Positions 58,667-64,000 of a stretch of DNA of 64,000 nucleotides are shown piece by piece. How positions within the stretch are numbered: position 1 is the first letter of the stretch; the number at the start of each line of letters is the position of its first letter. The translations under genes and the position numbers were made by a program. The DNA is from Moheibacter sp035515075 (GTDB lineage Bacteria; Bacteroidota; Bacteroidia; Flavobacteriales; Weeksellaceae): NCBI GenBank assembly GCA_035515075.1, contig DATJBZ010000037.1, forward strand, positions 62,001-126,000, in the 5' to 3' direction. The notes under the pieces were generated by a model. The model was not told the DNA's origin and searched no databases. It saw only the letters and a list, made by a program, of their open reading frames with translations.

Positions 58667-60775
58667 TTACTTCGTGATGCCTTCCAAATGAAAAATAAAA
58701 GCAAATTCAAATGCCAATTCTTTCAAAGATTCAAATCGTCCAGAAGCGCCACCGTGTCCAGTTTCCATATCGGTTTTCAATAACAGCAAATGATCATCGG
58801 TTTTGTATTCTCTCAATTTGGCCGTCCATTTCGCGGGTTCCCAATATTGCACTTGCGAATCGTGAAGACCTGTGGTGATCAGTAAGTTTGGATAAGCTTT
58901 TCGTTCGATGTTGTCATAAGGCGAATACGATTTGATGTAGTCATAGTACACTTTTTCGTTCGGATTTCCCCATTCTTCATATTCACCCGTGGTCAACGGA
59001 ATGCTGTCGTCCAACATCGTGGTGAGTGTATCCACAAAAGGAACTTGCGCCACCACGCCGCGGTACAATTCAGGTGCTTCATTGATGACAACGCCCATCA
59101 GTAAACCGCCTGCAGAACCGCCCATGGCATACAAATGTTGCGCTGAAGTAAATTGATGGTCGATCAAATAATTGGACACATCGATAAAATCATTGAACGT
59201 ATTTTTCTTGTGCAACATTTTACCGTTTTCGTACCATTCTCTGCCCATTTCTTGTCCACCACGAATGTGTGCAATCGCATAAATGAACCCACGGTCGAGC
59301 AAAGTCAAATTGCTGCTACTGAAATAAACGTCCATGCTGTAGCCATAAGAACCGTAAGCATATTGCAACAAAGGCGTATTGGAATTGATTTCTAAATCTT
59401 TTCTGTGCACCAAACTCACAGGGATTTTTGCGCCATCTCTGGCAGTTACCCAAATTCTTCGGGTTGTATAATTGTCTTTGTTGAAATTCCCCAAAACGAC
59501 TTGTTCCTTTTTAACTTCACTCTTTTGGGTTGCCATATTGAAATCAATGATCGATTGAGGCGTAGTCATCGAGGTATAACCATAACGCAAAGTTTCTGAA
59601 TCAAAATCCAAATTTTGTCCAATGTAAGCGGTATAAGCTTCTTCTTGAAAAGGCAAATAATAACTTTGTTTGCCGTCCCAACTTTGAATTTTCAATTGAA
59701 TCAGCGCATTGGCTCTTTCTTCCAAAACCAACCAATTTTTAAAGATTTCAAAATTCTCCAACAACACATCAGGACGATGCGGAATGACTTCTTGCCAATG
59801 TTCTTTTTCAGTTTGTGAAACATTGGTTTTCATCAATTTGAAATTCGTCGCTCCATCTTTATTGGTCAAAATATAAAAATGATCACCATAATGCTCAATG
59901 CTGTATTCCAAATCTTTCGTTCTTTTTTGAAGCATTTTAAAAGGCGCATTGGGTTGATCCGCCGGGATAAATTGGTATTCGCTCGAAGTCGAACTGCTAC
60001 TACCGATGACAATGAATTGTCTGGATTTGGTTTTGTAAACGAAAGTGCTAAACACATCGTCGGTTTCTTCATAGATCAATTCATCTTCGATTTGTGGTGT
60101 TCCCAGCGTATGTTTCCAAATTTGGTACGCACGAAGATCTTCTCCTTTTCGGGTATAGAACAAACTTTTGTTGTCTGCCGCCCAAACCGAACCGCCCGTT
60201 GTATTTTCCAACACATCAGGCAACAATTCACCTGTTTTCAAATCCTTGATCTGAATGGTGTAAATCCTTCTGGAAAGCGTGTCTTGTCCAAAAGCCGCCA
60301 ACTCGTTGTTTTCACTGACGTTTAAGCCTACCAATCGATAATAATTGTAAGGCACCGCCATTTTGTTCACATCAAAAAGCAATTCCTCTGGCGCAGACAA
60401 AGTCTCCTTGTGTCGGCTATAAATAGGATATTCATTCCCTTTTTCAAAACGCGTGCGGTACCAATAGCCATTGAATTTGAAAGGAACAGAAGCATCATCT
60501 TCCTTGATTCTTCCTTTGATTTCTTGGAACAAATCCTGTTGAAACTTTTCAGTATCCTTCAAAATTGCGGCGGTATAATCATTTTCCGCAGTCAAATAGT
60601 CGATGACTGCTGGATTTTCTCTTTCATTCATCCAATAATAATCGTCCACTCGAACGTCGTCAAACAATTCCATAGTTTTGGCGATTTTTTTGGCTTTGGG
60701 TGCTTGCATAGTTTGTGCGTTTAAGAAAGCAAATGTACTTAAACTTAGCGCGATTGTCGGGATGAGTTTTTTCAT
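58667..60775 (-). CDS. Secreted S9 family peptidase (oligopeptidase B-like)
   Basis: 702 residues with a signal peptide (1-20, ending FAFLNAQ), so it is periplasmic or exported, unlike the cytosolic E. coli enzyme. An N-terminal seven-bladed propeller (about 60-430) covers an alpha/beta hydrolase domain with the triad Ser554 (AMGGSAGGLL), Asp639 (GLHDSQVQYW) and His674 (ETGHGGASGR). It cleaves short peptides after basic residues or proline; the type B family prefers Arg/Lys. Single gene, convergent with sbcC. Confidence 0.93.
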   Translation of the reverse strand: MKKLIPTIALSLSTFAFLNAQTMQAPKAKKIAKTMELFDDVRVDDYYWMNERENPAVIDYLTAENDYTAAILKDTEKFQQDLFQEIKGRIKEDDASVPFKFNGYWYRTRFEKGNEYPIYSRHKETLSAPEELLFDVNKMAVPYNYYRLVGLNVSENNELAAFGQDTLSRRIYTIQIKDLKTGELLPDVLENTTGGSVWAADNKSLFYTRKGEDLRAYQIWKHTLGTPQIEDELIYEETDDVFSTFVYKTKSRQFIVIGSSSSTSSEYQFIPADQPNAPFKMLQKRTKDLEYSIEHYGDHFYILTNKDGATNFKLMKTNVSQTEKEHWQEVIPHRPDVLLENFEIFKNWLVLEERANALIQLKIQSWDGKQSYYLPFQEEAYTAYIGQNLDFDSETLRYGYTSMTTPQSIIDFNMATQKSEVKKEQVVLGNFNKDNYTTRRIWVTARDGAKIPVSLVHRKDLEINSNTPLLQYAYGSYGYSMDVYFSSSNLTLLDRGFIYAIAHIRGGQEMGREWYENGKMLHKKNTFNDFIDVSNYLIDHQFTSAQHLYAMGGSAGGLLMGVVINEAPELYRGVVAQVPFVDTLTTMLDDSIPLTTGEYEEWGNPNEKVYYDYIKSYSPYDNIERKAYPNLLITTGLHDSQVQYWEPAKWTAKLREYKTDDHLLLLKTDMETGHGGASGRFESLKELAFEFAFIFHLEGITK

Positions 60776-60875
60776 TAGAAAGGATTTGAATTGAATTGAA
60801 AAATGTTTTTATTGTTAAATTTAGCATGAAAAAATCAAATTGGATCTTTTAAAACCCAAAATAGCTTCATGACTC

Positions 60876-61727
60876 ATGCAATATGCTTGTGATGCTTTAA
60901 AGACGGCGCAACTTTCCAAAGAATTAACCAAAGAAATAGGACGAGGCTTTTCCCGCTCCAATTTATTCAATATGCGAAAACTTTATCTAGAATATTCAGA
61001 TGTCCAGATGCTGTCTGGACAGTTGAGCTGGTCACATCTTTGTGAATTGATGATTATTGAAGACAAGCAAAAACGGAGCTTTTATGAAAAAGAGTGCATT
61101 CACTCTTCATGGTCTTTTAAAGAACTCAAACGTCAGATAGATAGCTCACTATTTGAACGGCTTTTACTTTCAAAAGGAAAAAATAATAAAGAAAATATAT
61201 TAGAATTGGCACAAAAAGGGCAGGAAATAAAAAAAGCTGAGGATATATTGAAAGATCCTTATGTGTTTGAGTTTCTTGGTGTTCCTGAAAGTAAGCCAAT
61301 GTTAGAAAAAGATTTAGAGTCCAAACTAATCAAACACATTGAAGACTTTTTGCTGGAATTAGGAAAAGGTTTCATGTTTGTTGGTTCTCAACAACGCATT
61401 ACGATTAACAATACACATTACTATGTAGATATGGTGTTTTACAATAAAATACTAAGAAGCTATATATTAATAGAATTAAAAAGCACAAAGCTAAATATTG
61501 CAGATGGAGGACAGTTAAACACTTATCTTAATTATTATAAAACAGAAATCAATGATAAAGACGATAATCCACCCATAGGAATTATTTTGTGTGCAGAAAA
61601 AGATGAAATAACAGCAGAATATATTTTAAGCGGATTTGACAACCATTTGTTTGCCTCCAAATACGTAACAATTTTGCCAGACAAGCAACAACTCATTAGT
61701 GAAGTTGAACAAGTGATAAATAATTGA
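60876..61727 (+). CDS. DUF1016 (YhcG-like) PDDEXK nuclease, N-terminally truncated
   Basis: 283 residues. The C-terminal nuclease domain is intact, with Asp185 (HYYVDMVFYN) and Glu200-Leu-Lys202 (ILIELKSTKL) as the PD-(D/E)xK site. The N-terminal DUF1016 domain begins part-way (LSKELTKEIGRGFSRSNLFNMRK), so about 40-70 residues present in the full-length family appear to be missing. An in-frame TGA lies two codons before the ATG, and I see no missing part further upstream. Such proteins occur inside type I restriction loci. The next gene is HsdR, 24 bases downstream. It may be an active shortened form or a decaying gene. Confidence 0.78.
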   Translation: MQYACDALKTAQLSKELTKEIGRGFSRSNLFNMRKLYLEYSDVQMLSGQLSWSHLCELMIIEDKQKRSFYEKECIHSSWSFKELKRQIDSSLFERLLLSKGKNNKENILELAQKGQEIKKAEDILKDPYVFEFLGVPESKPMLEKDLESKLIKHIEDFLLELGKGFMFVGSQQRITINNTHYYVDMVFYNKILRSYILIELKSTKLNIADGGQLNTYLNYYKTEINDKDDNPPIGIILCAEKDEITAEYILSGFDNHLFASKYVTILPDKQQLISEVEQVINN

Positions 61728-61751
61728 GAAGTAAATTAATTGATAATTAAA

Positions 61752-64000
61752 ATGAAATCACAAACCAACGAACAAGCCTTAGAAACCGCCATAGAAAAAG
61801 CACTTTGTGGTATTTCGACCGAAGATATAAAAAACGGAATTGCAGTAGAACCAATCGAAGCTTACGGAGGGCAAGGCTATCAAATAGGCTATCCAGCTGA
61901 TTTTAATCCCAAATATGCTTTGGACGAAGCACGTTTTTGGGATTTTTTGGAAACCACACAGGCGGAAGAACTGGAAATACTCAAACGACAAAGTGATTGG
62001 AAATTAAAGATTTTAGAACGCTTTGATAGATTAGTGAAAAAATACGGCATTCTTCGTTTGTTGCGAAAAGGTTTGTCCGTTGATGATGCGCATTTCACCT
62101 TGTTTTATGTAGCGCCATTGCAAAATAGCAGTCAGCAAATCAAAGATAATTTTGAAAAGAACCAATTTAGTGTAACCAGACAATTGCGGTATTCGGTTTC
62201 CAATCCGATGGAAGAAATCGATATGGTGATTTTTATCAACGGTATTCCTATTTCCACCATTGAATTGAAAAATCATTGGACAGGTCAGAACGCCAAAGTT
62301 CATGGGGTCAATCAATACAAATTCAAAAGAGATACCACACAACCGCTGTTGAATTTTGGAAGATGTATCGTACATTTTGCGATAGATACCGACGAAATTT
62401 ATATGACCACCAAATTGAATGGAGCGAAAACCTTCTTTCTGCCTTTCAATTTAGGAGACAATCACGGCAAAGGCAACCCGCCCAATCCCTTTGGACATAA
62501 AACGGCGTATTTCTGGCAAGATATTCTCAGAAAAGAAAGTGTTGCCAATATTATTCAGCATTTTGTACGTTTTGATGGTACAGAAAAGGATGCTTTGAAT
62601 AAGAAAACTTTGTATTTCCCTCGCTATCATCAGTTGGATGTGGTTCGAAGATTGCTGAAAGACACAGCACAAAACGGAGCAGGAAAAACCTATCTTATTC
62701 AACACAGTGCGGGTTCGGGTAAATCCAATTCAATTACTTGGTTAGCTTACCAATTAATCGAAGCTTATCCTGAAAGTGAAGAAGTAGCAGGAAATAAATC
62801 AGCCAACCAACCACTTTTTGATTCAGTTATTGTTGTAACCGACCGTAGGTTATTGGATAAACAGCTTCGAGATAATATCAAAGAGTTTTCTGAAGTTAAA
62901 AACATTGTAGCTCCAGCATATAAGTCTTCTGATTTAAAATCGGCTTTAGAAAATGGGAAAAGAATTATCATTACCACGATTCAGAAGTTTCCATTTATCA
63001 TTGATGGCATTGCCGATATGAGCAACAAACAATTTGCGGTCATCATAGACGAAGCGCACAGTTCGCAGTCGGGAACATCGGCAGACAAACTCAATGAAGC
63101 CATTGGAAGCAAAGGCGAGGATGCAGATGCAGAAGATTATCAAGACATGATGTTAAGTGCCATGCAAGCACGAAAAATGACCAAAAACGCTTCTTACTTT
63201 GCTTTTACGGCAACACCTAAAAACTCGACGTTAGAAAAATTTGGAGATAAACAAGAAGACGGTTCGTTCAAACCTTTTCATCTGTATTCGATGAAACAAG
63301 CGATTGAAGAAGGCTTTATTTTGGATGTTTTGGCAAATTATACGACTTACAGAAGTTATTATGAATTGGAGAAATCCATTGAAGACAATCCGTTATTTGA
63401 CACTTCCAGAGCGCAGAAAAAATTAAAAGCGTTTGTAGAAAAGCATCAGCAAACGATTGGCACCAAAGCCGAAATTATGCTCGATCACTTTACGACTGCC
63501 GTAGTCAATAAGAAAAAGTTGAACGGAAAAGCCAAAGCAATGGTGGTGACCCAAAGCATTGAGTCGGCCATTCGGTATTATCAAGCTTTAAATCAACTGT
63601 TAACTAAGCGAGGAAATCCGTTTAAAATTGTGATTGCTTTTTCGGGTGAAAAAGAAATTGGTGGCATTAAATACACCGAAGCGCAAATGAATGGTTTTTC
63701 GGAAAGTGAAACCAAAGATAAATTTGACGAAGACGAATACAGAATGTTGGTAGTAGCAAATAAATACCTGACAGGATTTGACCAACCCAAGCTTTCTGCC
63801 ATGTATGTAGATAAAAAACTGCAAGGCGTACTGGCAGTACAAACGTTGTCGAGACTCAATCGCTCTGCTAATAAATTGAATAAAAAAACAGAAGATTTAT
63901 TTGTGTTGGATTTCTTCAACTCGACAGAAGATATTCAAAAGTCTTTTGAACCGTTTTATACAGCAACCCGTTTAAGCGGTGCTACGGATATTAATGTGCT
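61752..64000 (+). CDS. hsdR: Type I restriction endonuclease subunit R (HsdR), 3' end beyond the window
   Basis: 749 codons are open without a stop to the window edge, so the gene is incomplete here. HsdR is the motor and nuclease subunit of type I restriction systems. The N-terminal nuclease has Asp157 (EIDMVIFING) and Glu171-Leu-Lys173 (STIELKNHW). The helicase core has Walker A SAGSGKSN (Lys324), the DEAH box DEAHSSQSG (433-436) and TATPK (about 486). Further helicase motifs include SGEKEIGG and VVANKYLTGFDQP, then TLSRLNRSANK. The methylase and specificity genes (hsdM, hsdS) should lie nearby, outside the window. It follows the YhcG-like nuclease in one unit. Confidence 0.93.
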   Translation, partial: MKSQTNEQALETAIEKALCGISTEDIKNGIAVEPIEAYGGQGYQIGYPADFNPKYALDEARFWDFLETTQAEELEILKRQSDWKLKILERFDRLVKKYGILRLLRKGLSVDDAHFTLFYVAPLQNSSQQIKDNFEKNQFSVTRQLRYSVSNPMEEIDMVIFINGIPISTIELKNHWTGQNAKVHGVNQYKFKRDTTQPLLNFGRCIVHFAIDTDEIYMTTKLNGAKTFFLPFNLGDNHGKGNPPNPFGHKTAYFWQDILRKESVANIIQHFVRFDGTEKDALNKKTLYFPRYHQLDVVRRLLKDTAQNGAGKTYLIQHSAGSGKSNSITWLAYQLIEAYPESEEVAGNKSANQPLFDSVIVVTDRRLLDKQLRDNIKEFSEVKNIVAPAYKSSDLKSALENGKRIIITTIQKFPFIIDGIADMSNKQFAVIIDEAHSSQSGTSADKLNEAIGSKGEDADAEDYQDMMLSAMQARKMTKNASYFAFTATPKNSTLEKFGDKQEDGSFKPFHLYSMKQAIEEGFILDVLANYTTYRSYYELEKSIEDNPLFDTSRAQKKLKAFVEKHQQTIGTKAEIMLDHFTTAVVNKKKLNGKAKAMVVTQSIESAIRYYQALNQLLTKRGNPFKIVIAFSGEKEIGGIKYTEAQMNGFSESETKDKFDEDEYRMLVVANKYLTGFDQPKLSAMYVDKKLQGVLAVQTLSRLNRSANKLNKKTEDLFVLDFFNSTEDIQKSFEPFYTATRLSGATDINV

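Overview
The window looks like a chromosomal segment of a Flavobacteriia-like Bacteroidota, probably Flavobacteriales; I cannot name a genus. The clues are AT-rich DNA, promoters of the Bacteroidota type (TTG, 16-21 nt, TAnnTTTG) upstream of many genes, and gene families typical of the phylum: a long aromatic amino acid hydroxylase, a DUF3276/PUR protein, type B L31, a fused DoxD-DoxA protein, an OmpA protein with thrombospondin type 3 repeats, and the order ftsX-DUF3098-uppP-truB. I saw no rRNA, tRNA, CRISPR array or insertion sequence.

Layout. 1-3.1 kb: aromatic amino acid hydroxylase, ridA with a membrane protein, and an AraC-type DNA-binding fragment. 3.2-7.5 kb: a secreted PIG-L deacetylase, a 36-residue membrane protein and a sodium:solute symporter in one tight operon. 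7.6-18.7 kb: housekeeping (M48 lipoprotein, mutS, an RNA methyltransferase, yidD-lgt-DUF192, mscL, a Nif3-like protein, a coiled-coil protein, DUF3276, sppA, folK). 18.8-23.6 kb: an OmpA porin, a 47-residue two-helix protein, sucC and a GT39 glycosyltransferase. 23.65-25.3 kb: an AT-rich accessory islet with degenerate repeats, a broken membrane gene, a lipoprotein and an unknown protein. 25.3-32.2 kb: mltG-dapF, an HtrA protease, a thiolase, the rpsF-rpsR-rplI operon and a DinB protein.

32.5-42.4 kb: a repeat-rich secreted adhesin-like protein with an S74 chaperone domain, the DoxDA fusion, a cell-surface glycan cluster (GT2, GT8, a P-loop kinase-like protein and a PglK/MsbA-like exporter), and a parallel beta-helix lipoprotein. 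42.5-60.8 kb: rpmE2, truB-uppP-DUF3098-ftsX, an AI-2E transporter, an RlmI-like methyltransferase, an ABC exporter with truA, a phosphoesterase, a candidate structured small RNA, an aldo/keto reductase, obgE, sbcDC and an S9 peptidase. 60.9-64.0 kb: a DUF1016 (YhcG-like) nuclease that lacks its N-terminus, followed by a type I restriction HsdR gene that runs off the end of the window. This is probably the edge of a defence island.

The items most worth a second look are the 52.16-52.28 kb RNA, which has its own promoter, a rod-like fold with distant pairing of its ends and a terminal T-run; the two very small membrane proteins (5742-5852 and 20364-20507); the broken membrane gene at 23.9-24.2 kb; and the glycan cluster with its kinase-like gene.
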